Positions 26,978 through 35,813 of a DNA stretch of 64,000 nt are shown in pieces. Within the stretch, counting starts at the first letter, position 1, and every line of letters begins with the position of its first letter. Position numbers and translations under genes: made by a program. Under the pieces are notes generated by a model. That model was not told the DNA's origin. It saw only the letters and a program-made list of their open reading frames with translations, and did no database searches. Source of the stretch: Chlamydiales bacterium (GTDB lineage Bacteria; Chlamydiota; Chlamydiia; Chlamydiales; JAAKFR01); contig JAJACK010000001.1 in assembly GCA_022601535.1 (NCBI GenBank), forward strand, positions 660,893 to 724,892, read 5' to 3'.

Positions 26978-29488
26978 TTAGTTTATCCTATTTAGTGCTT
27001 TTGCTCTAAGGTATTTGGTTGTAGCATAATCTCCTTCTGTCAAACTCTTTAGCAACGTATTAGAGGAGCGAATTTTCTCTTTCACATCAATTCCATTTCT
27101 TTTTTCGACTTCTGTTTCAGCAAGCGCGATGCGTGCATTTAGATAGCGCATATACGATTGATAGAGGTGGTCTTTTTCAGGAGATTTTAACCTCGCTTCG
27201 TGGTAATCCTTTGAGCAGATATCTGTCTGAGAAACGAAATGTTCTTTGATTTCATGCAAAATTTCAAGTAATTTTTCAGGGGGAGAAGCGTCAGCGTAGT
27301 CAAGAGCAGCTTCAAGATGGATCGGTTCATGTGCAATCGATTTTTGGATCCAAAGCTCTTTGAGTTTATGCAAGGAGTTTGCGCAACCGGCTTCTTTCAG
27401 AAGGTTGATCCGAGCATTTTCAAGGGTTGCTTTTAAAGAGATGGTAGGATCAGTCGCTTTTTCCAATGGAAGAAGAAGATGTTGAGCCTGTTCAAACTGT
27501 TTGGTATGCCCTAAGATTGAACCGAGCATTAAATCAATGTGGGGGGTAGAGAGGCTCTCTTTTTTCAATGTTTGTAAGAGATGAAGAGCTTGTTCATATC
27601 GCCCCTCTTCATCATAGAGTTTTGCTAAAAGAAGGGCCTCTTCAGGGAATCTAGAGAATGATTCACGTTCAGAAAGGATATTCTCGAGGAGTTGTACTGC
27701 TCGATTTGAATAAGTGCTCTCTTTGGCATAGGTGTGAATGAGCCAGAGTTGATTTTCGAGAGAAATAGGAATGGTATGAACGACTTGATAAAGATGGGTG
27801 GCAGCAGCTTCTGTAAGAGATTTATCACAATCTTTTTTACTCAAATCGAGATAGGCGTTGAAAAGATAGAGGTGAAGACGGTCGGCTTCAGAGAAATTTG
27901 GTTCAAGGGCGAGAGCTTTTTCTCCATGTGCGACAATGAGGTTTGGTTCCCCTTCATTTTTGAGTAGGGTCACGACCATGAGGTAGTGAAGCTCTGCTGA
28001 ATCAGAAGTTTGCTCGATGAGTTCTTTTAGAAGAGGTGATGCTAAAGTGGGGTTTTCCAGCTTGAGATAACATTTTGCAAGGAGAAGACGTTCTTTAAAA
28101 GATTCCTCTTCATTTAGAAGACCTTTTGTCCCCAACGCTCTCTCAAGGTTTGTTGCCAATCTCTCATAATTTTCATCAAAAGAGAGAGCTGTAAGGGCAA
28201 GGTCAATGCTTAGCCGGATCATCTCATTTCGATGGGTGGCAGCAGGGAAATGGCTGAGATAGTGAAGAACAAGGTCATTTGCACTTTCCCACTCTTTATT
28301 TTTCATGAGCAGATGGGTTTTTTCTAAATATGACTCCTCTAAAACATTTGATTTTTCTGCAATAGCGATCAACTCAGAAAATAGAGAGGTTGCAATACGG
28401 TCTTCTCCCCTTTTCCGATAAGCGATCGCTCTAAAGAGTGATGCTTCTTCAAAATCATTGGGGTACCGATCTTTAAGAAGTAGATAGCCAAAATCAGCAG
28501 CTTTTAAAGAGGGGGCCTCTTTTGCTGCAACCATGAGATTTAAGAGTGCATTTCGGTCGTGAGGAGGTTTCAATCCTCCTTTGAGACTTTTTGTAAGAGA
28601 TTCAATTGCAAGATCCCATTCATTCTGCTTGTGATAGAGCACTCCAAGATAGAAATAGTAGACAGGAAGATGGTGTTGAGCAAGTGAAGATAAAAAGGAG
28701 CGTCGCTCTCTTAAAATTGTTTCCCATTGTGCATGTTTTGCCAGTAGCTGGAGCCACTGATACGCTGCTTCAGAAGATTTTTTCCCTCCCCCTTTTGCAA
28801 TTTGAGAAAAAAGTTCGATCGCTTTCTCTTCGTTACACCGGGTGAGCATTGTTGCTGCATGAAAAAGGGTTTGATGGCTCTTTTTCTCTTCGGCAAGTCG
28901 AAGATAAATTGCTGCTGATTGATCGAATTGATCGAGCTGTCGATAAATTTCACCCATTGCAAGAAGGGCGTGCTCTCCAAATTGGGGGTGCTCTTCAAGG
29001 GTGCGGTAGATCGGTAGACACTCTTCAAAGAGAGCGTTTTTTTGATCATCGGTCAACGTCAATGCTTCTCGAAAGGCTGCTTCGGCAAAATAGAAGCGGG
29101 CTTCCTCCTCTTCGATGAAGGAAATAAGAGGAGAAATCTCTTGATAGAGCTGTCCATACGCCTTGAGTTGATAGAGGGCGTACCACCGTTTTGTCCGTAC
29201 TTGCCTTAGAAGATCACCACTTTTGATGTTTTCATAAGAAGCAATGGCATTGATGAAGGCTCCTTCTTTTAGAGAAATATCCCCTAAAATGGCATTGAAA
29301 TGATCGACAAAATGGCTGGTGGGGTAGCTTTCTAAAAAGCTACCAATTTGAGATTTAGTTAAATCAATCTCTTGATCTCGCCAACACTCAACAATTCTTC
29401 TGGCGAAGAGAAGCTCTTCATCAGATGAAGAGTCTGCCGCAAGGGGGGAGAAGCACAGAAGAAAGATAAGAAATTTTTGCATCGTCAA
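26978..29488 (-). CDS. Large exported TPR-repeat protein (836 residues)
   Basis: A signal peptide (MTMQKFLIFLLCFSPLAADS) precedes roughly 800 residues of helical hairpins of TPR type, for example LPVYYFYLGVLYHKQNEWDL near residue 275 and ALLLAKLYDEEGRYEQALHL near residue 620. Such solenoids are protein-binding scaffolds. Its stop is one base from the start of the VWA gene, so the two are made together and could form a periplasmic complex; the pairing of VWA and TPR proteins recalls Bat aerotolerance operons, but no MoxR ATPase is present. Function not known. Confidence 0.82.
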   Translation of the reverse strand: MTMQKFLIFLLCFSPLAADSSSDEELLFARRIVECWRDQEIDLTKSQIGSFLESYPTSHFVDHFNAILGDISLKEGAFINAIASYENIKSGDLLRQVRTKRWYALYQLKAYGQLYQEISPLISFIEEEEARFYFAEAAFREALTLTDDQKNALFEECLPIYRTLEEHPQFGEHALLAMGEIYRQLDQFDQSAAIYLRLAEEKKSHQTLFHAATMLTRCNEEKAIELFSQIAKGGGKKSSEAAYQWLQLLAKHAQWETILRERRSFLSSLAQHHLPVYYFYLGVLYHKQNEWDLAIESLTKSLKGGLKPPHDRNALLNLMVAAKEAPSLKAADFGYLLLKDRYPNDFEEASLFRAIAYRKRGEDRIATSLFSELIAIAEKSNVLEESYLEKTHLLMKNKEWESANDLVLHYLSHFPAATHRNEMIRLSIDLALTALSFDENYERLATNLERALGTKGLLNEEESFKERLLLAKCYLKLENPTLASPLLKELIEQTSDSAELHYLMVVTLLKNEGEPNLIVAHGEKALALEPNFSEADRLHLYLFNAYLDLSKKDCDKSLTEAAATHLYQVVHTIPISLENQLWLIHTYAKESTYSNRAVQLLENILSERESFSRFPEEALLLAKLYDEEGRYEQALHLLQTLKKESLSTPHIDLMLGSILGHTKQFEQAQHLLLPLEKATDPTISLKATLENARINLLKEAGCANSLHKLKELWIQKSIAHEPIHLEAALDYADASPPEKLLEILHEIKEHFVSQTDICSKDYHEARLKSPEKDHLYQSYMRYLNARIALAETEVEKRNGIDVKEKIRSSNTLLKSLTEGDYATTKYLRAKALNRIN

Positions 29489-29551
29489 AATATCAAGTTA
29501 TCGGTAAAATCATGTCATCATATTTTTCAAAACGCAACGTTATTTTTGGTT

Positions 29552-30466
29552 ATGGGAATAATTTTTGTTTTATTAGCAGGTCTCTTTGCTTCAATAAGTA
29601 ATTATTGTATGCGTCGAAGTATCGATGCAGGAGGCTCATCAAGAGCGTATCTGATGATACAGCTCTCCTTTTCTTTTTTGATCATGATCCTTCTCAACCC
29701 TTTGCGCATGCATGATTTTGGTTGGAGCAACACGGTCGTTTCACTCGGTCTTTTGGGGGGGCTTCTTCTAGGAGCTTTCATGTGGGGGCTTGGGAAGAGT
29801 TTAGAGAAAGGGCCTCCAGGTTTAACATTAGCAATAGTCAATACATCCTCTGTTGCTCCGGCAATTGTCTTAGCAGTGCTTTTTGGGTTGCAGTTTGGAC
29901 ACAGCTACACATTGTGGAATGGAGTTGGGACCCTTTTAGTGGTTTTTGGGATCCTTTGGGCCGGTTGGACGAGTGTTAAGACAAAGAGTTGGAAATCTTG
30001 GACTTTTTTTTCGACCTACAACTTTATCCTTCATACTCTTTTCCTCGTCTATCTTCAGTGGTGGGCAATGCTCCTCAATACAGACCTTCCCCTTAAAAAG
30101 CTTCTTCCCTTTCACATTGAAACAACGCATATTCATTGGTTTATGCCAGCAATCTTCTTTATGGCAGCTTTTTTCCAATGGTGGGTTTATCTTTCAACAG
30201 AGAGAAGAATTCCAAAAAGAAGTGAATTTCTCTACGGCTTATTAGGTGGAGTGACAAATGGCTCTTGCGCCTTTTTCCTTATCAAAGCGCCGCAAGTTGC
30301 ATCGAGTTGGCAAAATGCAATGCTCTTTCCGATCTATTCGGTTTCGATCATTGTCTGTTGCAATCTTTGGTCTCAGGCGTTCTATAAGGAAAAGGTCAAT
30401 TGGAAAGCAAATTCCCTTTGCATGGGGGGATTGGTCATAGGGACGGTTCTTTGGAGCTCTCTATAG
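29552..30466 (+). CDS. EamA/DMT-like ten-helix membrane transporter
   Basis: About 304 residues from ATG 29552 (MGIIFVLLAGLFASISNYCM), nearly all hydrophobic, with about ten helices in two similar halves as in drug/metabolite transporters. The first half ends VVFGILWAGW and the second ends MGGLVIGTVLWSSL, both at the position of the family's terminal helix. A TTG at 29477 would add 25 polar residues and overlap the TPR gene start, so it is less likely. No substrate can be named. Its last 6 bases overlap the convergent TPR gene. Confidence 0.75.
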   Translation: MGIIFVLLAGLFASISNYCMRRSIDAGGSSRAYLMIQLSFSFLIMILLNPLRMHDFGWSNTVVSLGLLGGLLLGAFMWGLGKSLEKGPPGLTLAIVNTSSVAPAIVLAVLFGLQFGHSYTLWNGVGTLLVVFGILWAGWTSVKTKSWKSWTFFSTYNFILHTLFLVYLQWWAMLLNTDLPLKKLLPFHIETTHIHWFMPAIFFMAAFFQWWVYLSTERRIPKRSEFLYGLLGGVTNGSCAFFLIKAPQVASSWQNAMLFPIYSVSIIVCCNLWSQAFYKEKVNWKANSLCMGGLVIGTVLWSSL

Positions 30467-31477
30467 ATCGTAGGCGCCATAGAACTTGATAAGGCTTTCA
30501 GCTTTTTTGAAGTTGCTATGTTTGAGCGTTTCGTAGATCCGGAGCCCTTTTGCATTTTTCCCTTGTTGAAAGTAGAGCATTCCAAGTTTGAAAAGGGTCT
30601 CTTTATCATCTGCCCGTAACTTCAATACTGTTTCATACTCTCGAATTTCTTCTTCTGGCATCTGTAGGTCGTGATAGCTATAGGCAAGTTGCATATGGAC
30701 CCAAGGATCATTTGGGGCATAATCACTTAAAATATGAAACTCTTCAATTGCACGTGTCGATGAGCGCAAAAATTTCTCTTGCATCTCTTCACTTGAACGC
30801 TCGGGAGGGATCCACCGATCTTCATCGACACCATGGTAACCACTTGGATCTGCATAGAGTGAAGAGTAGGTCACATAAGTATTTGCCAAAGCGGCATGCA
30901 CTTCTAAATTTGTTGGCTCACATTTTACAACTTTAATATGTTCATCAATTGCTGTTTCTAAAAGGAGTTCTTTCATTCGATGGAGATCTTTCCAGTGGCA
31001 AAAACAGCTAAATTTTTCAAGCGTCGGGGCAAGAGATTTGAGAAAGAAGGGGGGAGCGTAGTAGCTGTATTCTTTTTCATGGAGGTGGTGGGCAAGCTTT
31101 TGGGCTGCGTTGGCAAGGGCAATATGGTGCTCAGGAATTCCTTCTTGATAGCGGAGCGATTGCCGGCAACAATCGAGGTATTCGTCCACAATATCCATTA
31201 AAAAATCGGGTTTTTTTGAAAGGAGATAGAGCCTTAGAACAAAGTAAGAAAAAAGGGTCAGAAAAAAAATGGCAAGTGTAAATGCAAGAACAGATGATTG
31301 GCTCATCAGTGTGAAAAAAGAGATAAATGCAGCAAGCTCAGCTGCTGCAATGAGAAGAAAAAAAAGATTGAAAAAGACATACGATTTGATCAACGTATTG
31401 AATTTTCGAAGCGTAGAAGACCAAAGCTTAGGGATTTGGTTTAGGTAAGTGACTTGGTTTAAGGTAACTGATGCCAT
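30461..31477 (-). CDS. Membrane-bound TPR protein (338 residues)
   Basis: Two adjacent transmembrane helices (about residues 30-55 and 62-88) tie a soluble C-terminal domain to the membrane. The last 130 residues contain TPR units: WVHMQLAYSYHDLQMPEEEI and ETLFKLGMLYFQQGKNAKGL. The middle part holds unclassified helices. Starts 11 bases after the end of the larger TPR gene at 31489-33354, so both belong to one transcript. Probably an assembly or scaffold protein on the cytoplasmic face. Confidence 0.78.
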   Translation of the reverse strand: MASVTLNQVTYLNQIPKLWSSTLRKFNTLIKSYVFFNLFFLLIAAAELAAFISFFTLMSQSSVLAFTLAIFFLTLFSYFVLRLYLLSKKPDFLMDIVDEYLDCCRQSLRYQEGIPEHHIALANAAQKLAHHLHEKEYSYYAPPFFLKSLAPTLEKFSCFCHWKDLHRMKELLLETAIDEHIKVVKCEPTNLEVHAALANTYVTYSSLYADPSGYHGVDEDRWIPPERSSEEMQEKFLRSSTRAIEEFHILSDYAPNDPWVHMQLAYSYHDLQMPEEEIREYETVLKLRADDKETLFKLGMLYFQQGKNAKGLRIYETLKHSNFKKAESLIKFYGAYDL

Positions 31478-31488
31478 ATATCAACGCT

Positions 31489-33354
31489 TCAATCACCATC
31501 TTCATCAAAGGAATCAATCTTATCGATTTGAACAATGTGTTTGGTTCCTTCTCCTTCTTTTGAAAGAGCAACGCTGAAAGCAATCGCTTTTTGGACGGCG
31601 ACATCCTTTAATGCAAGGAGATTCAAAGTCTCAACAGCAGCTTGGTATTGACCGAGTTGAAAAGTGGCAAGTCCAACCAAGCGGAGCGCTTTTTGATTTG
31701 TATGATCATGCTTTAAGACCCATTGTGCATGGGTCTTTGCAGCAGCATAATTGCGTGCTTCATAGAGGTATTGTGCATCAGCTAAGTGGTTTGCTAATTT
31801 AGACCCATCGACAAGTTCTTGCTCAACTCCAATTCCGAAAGCAACGAGTGTGTCGTGTAGAAGTCCTAATCTGTGAATCATATTGGAATTTTCAGCTTGT
31901 TTGTAGAGCTTTGTCAAATAGCTTTCAAATCCTTTTAAGAGGGCCTCTTTTTCAGGGCTCATTTGGAGCGCAATTTTCATCAAGCGGACCCCTTTCTTTT
32001 CTTCTCCTTCGCAAGCCCAACAGTGTGTTGCTTGTCGGAAGAGCTCAACAGACATCTGTTGATAAGAAGAGGTTGTCTGACCAAGGTGATCCCAAAATTG
32101 GAGGTAATTCCGTATCAATCTCAATTGCTGATCATCTTTGCTGACGGCTTTAAACATCTCTTTTTCAGTTAAAGAGGCGATTTCTTTCGCAAGGGCTTTG
32201 GGTTTAAGAGAGAGATCTCCTGCTAGATTCCAAAGAGAGAAGAGTTGATCGATTTCTCCCTCCTTGATGTGAGAGGCAATGGTATCTTGTAATTTGGAAG
32301 AGAGTGTTTCATGGAAAGCAGAGGAGGCAAATTCTTTCCGTACAGCTTGGCAAAAGAACATATTTTCATCTTCTTTCTCATGAGTCACCATTCTCCTTAC
32401 GGCAAGATCGCTGATTGAAGAGATCGCATCAAACGCTTTCCAGTCGTTTAGAATACGGACAAAGGCAAAACCCCAATCGATCTGTTCTTTTCTTGAAAGA
32501 TCTAAAAAAAGATTTTCAACTTCTTGTTGGATATGCGCGACGATACGATTTTGTTCGCGGGGATACGATTGAATCTTTTCAGCTCGGCAAAAATAAAATT
32601 GGGCGAGTTTGTAATAAGAAGCTCTTTTTTCACACGGGAGCTCGGCGGCCTCTTTCAAATAGGTTAATCCTAAGAAAAGAGTCGCAAGATGGTAGTACTC
32701 AGAATTTTGGTCATCGAGGTGGTGTTGCTCTTTCTCTAAGATTTCTCTTCCAGAGGCGATATCTCCCTCTTCGGTGAAGCAGTGAGCGAGGTGAAGGCGG
32801 CGCCATGTGATAGGGAAAAATTGCTCAACCATGTGGGTCATCCAGTCCCCCTCTTCTGCAGAATTGAAGCCAGAGGGGTAGACAGACCAAAAGCGGAGTG
32901 CATCGGAATAGTGGGAGTCGAGGTAATTATTTAATCCATCAAAGAAAAGAAGGAGAGAGTTCCCTGTTGAAAAACGTTTTGCAGAGTCAAGAAGAGGTGA
33001 GAGGAGGTGATCTTGCTTCTGCATATAGGCATTAGTCATTTGAGCGAGATGAGTTTCGAGAAGAACTTCTTTTCGATTTTGTCTGGGAGGGTCTTGTAAA
33101 AGGGAGTGTAAAAAATAGTCTGATTCAGCAAAACGACAACGAGCTTGAGCGACCAATCCCTGGTAGAGTGAAAGAGGGAAAAGAGGTTGATTTTCCCCTT
33201 TTTGGATCGCTTCTTCAGCTAGGGAATAGTTCCCCGCAACAAGGTGAGAATATGCTTTCTCATGAGGGCTCTCTTTCCTGGAAGAAAAACTTAAATAGCA
33301 AATTGATATAAGAGCCGAAATAAAAACTGTTGAAACTAGAGCTTTGATCTTCAT
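31489..33354 (-). CDS. Exported or membrane-anchored TPR-repeat protein (621 residues)
   Basis: Begins with a hydrophobic segment (KALVSTVFISALISICYLSF) acting as signal or anchor, then a helical solenoid over its entire length. Clear TPR-like units include YSHLVAGNYSLAEEAIQKGE near residue 36 and LRLVGLATFQLGQYQAAVET near residue 555. It ends in an acidic tail (DKIDSFDEDGD). First gene of a two-gene run. Its promoter places the transcription start at or next to the ATG. Function unknown. Confidence 0.8.
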   Translation of the reverse strand: MKIKALVSTVFISALISICYLSFSSRKESPHEKAYSHLVAGNYSLAEEAIQKGENQPLFPLSLYQGLVAQARCRFAESDYFLHSLLQDPPRQNRKEVLLETHLAQMTNAYMQKQDHLLSPLLDSAKRFSTGNSLLLFFDGLNNYLDSHYSDALRFWSVYPSGFNSAEEGDWMTHMVEQFFPITWRRLHLAHCFTEEGDIASGREILEKEQHHLDDQNSEYYHLATLFLGLTYLKEAAELPCEKRASYYKLAQFYFCRAEKIQSYPREQNRIVAHIQQEVENLFLDLSRKEQIDWGFAFVRILNDWKAFDAISSISDLAVRRMVTHEKEDENMFFCQAVRKEFASSAFHETLSSKLQDTIASHIKEGEIDQLFSLWNLAGDLSLKPKALAKEIASLTEKEMFKAVSKDDQQLRLIRNYLQFWDHLGQTTSSYQQMSVELFRQATHCWACEGEEKKGVRLMKIALQMSPEKEALLKGFESYLTKLYKQAENSNMIHRLGLLHDTLVAFGIGVEQELVDGSKLANHLADAQYLYEARNYAAAKTHAQWVLKHDHTNQKALRLVGLATFQLGQYQAAVETLNLLALKDVAVQKAIAFSVALSKEGEGTKHIVQIDKIDSFDEDGD

Positions 33355-33362
33355 AATTGACG

Positions 33363-33391
33363 ATCATACATTTCATCAATCTTTATCGCAA
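33363..33391 (-). promoter_or_regulatory. Promoter of the 621-residue TPR protein gene, predicting a leaderless mRNA
   Basis: On the minus strand TTGCGA (33386-33391), 17 bases, TATGAT (33363-33368). Only 8 bases separate the -10 box from the ATG at 33354, so transcription should begin at or within a base or two of the start codon, and there is no Shine-Dalgarno site. Confidence 0.6.
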
Positions 33392-33463
33392 ATTTATTTT
33401 AAATATTAATTTTACATTAAGATTTAAAAGGAGTCAAAAAAAGCTCCATAAATAAATAACCTT

Positions 33464-33484
33464 ATGTTAATACTTACATGTTAA
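33464..33484 (+). promoter_or_regulatory. Direct repeat upstream of the response regulator gene
   Basis: ATGTTAA occurs twice, at 33464-33470 and 33478-33484, 14 bases start to start, 20-40 bases before the response regulator ATG. OmpR-type regulators bind paired direct repeats and often their own promoter, so this is a possible autoregulatory site. The repeats are AT-rich and could be chance. Confidence 0.3.
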
Positions 33485-33503
33485 ACGAGACAGGAGTTTG
33501 CAC

Positions 33504-34226
33504 ATGACCCAGAAAAAAACCATTTTGCTCATCGAAGATGAAGAAGATATTGCAGCGCTGATCAAGCTTCAAGCAGATATATCAGGGTTCAAGCTTTTTG
33601 TTGAAAGGGATGGAGTTAACGGTTACCGAGCCGTTGAACGAGATCGCCCAGACCTTGTTATATTGGATATCATGCTTCCTGGTCAAAATGGTCTTGATAT
33701 TTGTCGAAAGATGAAACAGCATCCTGAGCTTAAAACGATTCCCGTGATTATTCTTTCAGCGAAAAATGAAGAGCTCGATGTTGTTTTGGGTCTTGAGCTT
33801 GGAGCCGATGACTATGTTGCCAAGCCATTTTCTCCAAAAATTCTTTTCTCACGGATCAAAGCAGTTCTTCGTCGAGGACGTGAATCACAAAAATTGAACA
33901 AAACATTGAATTTTGGAGATTTCACACTTGAAGTGGACCGTTATCTTCTCCGTCGAAAAGATAAATACATTCCTTTGACTCTTTCTGAATTTGGAATTTT
34001 ACGCCGCTTCCTTGTCAATCGGGGGAAAGTGCTCACTCGGAATCAGCTTCTCGATGATGTTCAAAATGATGATGCTTTTATCATGGATCGAAACATCGAT
34101 GTGCACATCGCCTCTTTGAGAAAGAAGTTGGGGCCTAATTTCCATTGGGTAGAGACTGTGCGAGGGGTAGGATACCGGTTTAAGGAAGAGGATGAGATCG
34201 CTTCCGTCCCTGCATCAGCTTCATAA
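33504..34226 (+). CDS. OmpR/PhoB-family response regulator with intact receiver
   Basis: About 240 residues: a receiver domain (1-120) and a winged-helix DNA-binding domain (135-230, ending VETVRGVGYRF). All phosphorylation residues are present: the acidic pair in LLIEDEEDIA, the phospho-acceptor in LVILDIMLPG, the serine of IILSAKN and the lysine of VAKPFSP. This differs from ChxR of Chlamydia, whose receiver lacks the conserved aspartate. AGGAG lies 7 bases before ATG 33504, which decides the start over TTG 33498. No sensor kinase gene is next to it, so the partner is elsewhere. Confidence 0.93.
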   Translation: MTQKKTILLIEDEEDIAALIKLQADISGFKLFVERDGVNGYRAVERDRPDLVILDIMLPGQNGLDICRKMKQHPELKTIPVIILSAKNEELDVVLGLELGADDYVAKPFSPKILFSRIKAVLRRGRESQKLNKTLNFGDFTLEVDRYLLRRKDKYIPLTLSEFGILRRFLVNRGKVLTRNQLLDDVQNDDAFIMDRNIDVHIASLRKKLGPNFHWVETVRGVGYRFKEEDEIASVPASAS

Positions 34227-34464
34227 TCAAAAGAAGGCTTAGCAAAGTCAAACCTATTGTGGCAAAGGGGAGTCCTTGTTTTTGTGTCACAATTCCATCA
34301 TGGATTTCGACAGGCCTTTTTGTATTATAAGCTGAAAAATCTCCTTCTAGTGGGATGAGACACTGTTGTTTTCTGACGCAACAACTCTTGATATTTGGGG
34401 TTTGGCACAGATACCAAATGCCGTCATCAGCTTGGCACAAGTATCCTTTTAAGGAAGTAGTCAT
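34180..34464 (-). CDS. Hypothetical cysteine-rich protein with C-terminal membrane helix
   Basis: A 94-residue frame ([20 protein letters not shown] at the start) with six cysteines in the first 40 residues, then one hydrophobic segment near residues 67-83 and a basic tail, a tail-anchor layout. The start overlaps pdxT by 38 bases and the end overlaps the convergent response regulator gene by 47 bases. The overlap at both ends lowers confidence, but the paired C-x(8-9)-C pattern looks like a small metal-binding or disulfide module. Not recognised. Confidence 0.55.
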   Translation of the reverse strand: MTTSLKGYLCQADDGIWYLCQTPNIKSCCVRKQQCLIPLEGDFSAYNTKRPVEIHDGIVTQKQGLPFATIGLTLLSLLLIMKLMQGRKRSHPLP

Positions 34465-34960
34465 GGACGATTGTTTGCTCGGTTAACTCTGGGTGAAAAG
34501 TTGCTGCAAGGTATTTTCCTTGTTGCACTAAGACGGGGTGTTGATCACACATGGCCAAAACCTGCACTTTAGGTCCAACCTGAGTGATGATGGGTGCTCG
34601 AATGAATACTGCTTCTAATGTCTCCTCTTGAAAAGGGATTTTAGCGCTAAAGGAGTGGATCTGCCTTCCATAGCCATTGCGGAGGAGGTCGATGTCGATC
34701 AAGCCCAGTTTTCCAAGAAGGATTGCTCCAGCACACGTGCCAAAAATAGGGCGATCAAATGCTTTAATTGCATCGAGCATTGGTTTACCGACAATCTCTA
34801 AAACAGTCGATTCTCCACCGGGAATCACAAGTCCATCACAAGAGATCAGTTCATCTGGATGACGAATCTCTACAGCCAATTTTCCAATCATCTCACAATG
34901 TTTGGCAAATCCACCTTGGAGGGCAAGCACTCCAACTCTTTTAATTCCCTCTAAGTGCAT
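34427..34960 (-). CDS. pdxT: Pyridoxal 5'-phosphate synthase, glutaminase subunit PdxT
   Basis: A 177-residue class I amidotransferase that releases ammonia from glutamine for PdxS. Seen: [13 protein letters not shown] at the start, the GGEST block near residue 47, the nucleophile in [10 protein letters not shown] near residue 75, and the His-Glu pair of the triad in TFHPELTEQ near residue 157. Slightly shorter than the usual 190-200 residues. Overlaps pdxS by 20 bases, so the two subunits are translated together. Confidence 0.95.
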   Translation of the reverse strand: MHLEGIKRVGVLALQGGFAKHCEMIGKLAVEIRHPDELISCDGLVIPGGESTVLEIVGKPMLDAIKAFDRPIFGTCAGAILLGKLGLIDIDLLRNGYGRQIHSFSAKIPFQEETLEAVFIRAPIITQVGPKVQVLAMCDQHPVLVQQGKYLAATFHPELTEQTIVHDYFLKRILVPS

Positions 34961-35801
34961 ACAACTCTTCTTGTTTTAAAATCCCATCCATACCAGATTC
35001 TAGATCGCCTGAAACTTCGGCAAGAATTTTAGGATTATTGAAATGTGTTGTTGCAAGGACAATAGCCTTTGCTCTTTTTTCTGGATCATTTGATTTGAAA
35101 ATACCTGATCCAACAAAGACGGTTTCAGCTCCAAGTTGCATCATCAAGGCTGCATCAGCCGGCGTTGCAATTCCTCCTGCAGAAAAATTTGGGACGGGCA
35201 AACGGCCTAACTTTGCTGTTTGGCAAACCAGATCGTAGGGAGCTTGAATTTCTTTGGCAAATGTCATCCATTCAGCTGGGTCCATGGTGCTTAGACGACG
35301 GATTGCACTTTGCATTGCACGCATATGTCTGACAGCTTCAATAATATTTCCAGTTCCAGGTTCCCCTTTTGTTCGAATAAGAGCAGCCCCCTCTCCAATG
35401 CGTCGAAGAGCTTCTCCTAAATTACATGCACCGCAAACAAATGGAACATTGAAACTCTGTTTATCGATATGAAATGTGTCATCAGCAGGAGTAAGTACTT
35501 CACTCTCATCTATATAATCGATTTCAAGCTCTTGCAAAATCTGCGCTTCGACAAAGTGACCAATGCGACATTTTGCCATCACAGGAATAGAGACTGCTGC
35601 TTGGATGTCACGGATCATCTGAGGGTTTGACATCCGGGCAATTTTTCCATCGGCACGGATATCAGCAGGGATCCGTTCAAGAGCCATGACAGCAGAAGCA
35701 CCAGCCTCTTGTGCAATTTTTGCTTGCTCAGGATTTGTGACATCCATAATCACTCCTCCTTTCAACATTTCTGCAAGGCCAATTTTTAACTTAAATTCCA
35801 T
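34941..35801 (-). CDS. pdxS: Pyridoxal 5'-phosphate synthase, synthase subunit PdxS
   Basis: A 286-residue (beta/alpha)8 enzyme that builds vitamin B6 directly from ribose-5-phosphate, glyceraldehyde-3-phosphate and ammonia. Catalytic residues are visible: Asp in [12 protein letters not shown], Lys in VMAKCRIGH and the second Lys in [22 protein letters not shown] and the [10 protein letters not shown] phosphate loop also match. With pdxT it forms the deoxyxylulose-independent route. It lies 12 bases after the DnaQ-like gene, so it shares the long minus-strand transcript. Confidence 0.96.
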   Translation of the reverse strand: MEFKLKIGLAEMLKGGVIMDVTNPEQAKIAQEAGASAVMALERIPADIRADGKIARMSNPQMIRDIQAAVSIPVMAKCRIGHFVEAQILQELEIDYIDESEVLTPADDTFHIDKQSFNVPFVCGACNLGEALRRIGEGAALIRTKGEPGTGNIIEAVRHMRAMQSAIRRLSTMDPAEWMTFAKEIQAPYDLVCQTAKLGRLPVPNFSAGGIATPADAALMMQLGAETVFVGSGIFKSNDPEKRAKAIVLATTHFNNPKILAEVSGDLESGMDGILKQEELYALRGN

Positions 35802-35813
35802 AGTGAACCTATC

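Noticed and set aside
25450..29488. Bat aerotolerance operon
   Set aside because: VWA and TPR proteins are present but the MoxR ATPase, BatD and DUF58 genes are not.
34180..34464. Treating the small cysteine-rich frame as a pure shadow
   Set aside because: Most of it lies outside other genes, and it has a membrane helix and ordered cysteines; kept as a moderate-confidence gene.
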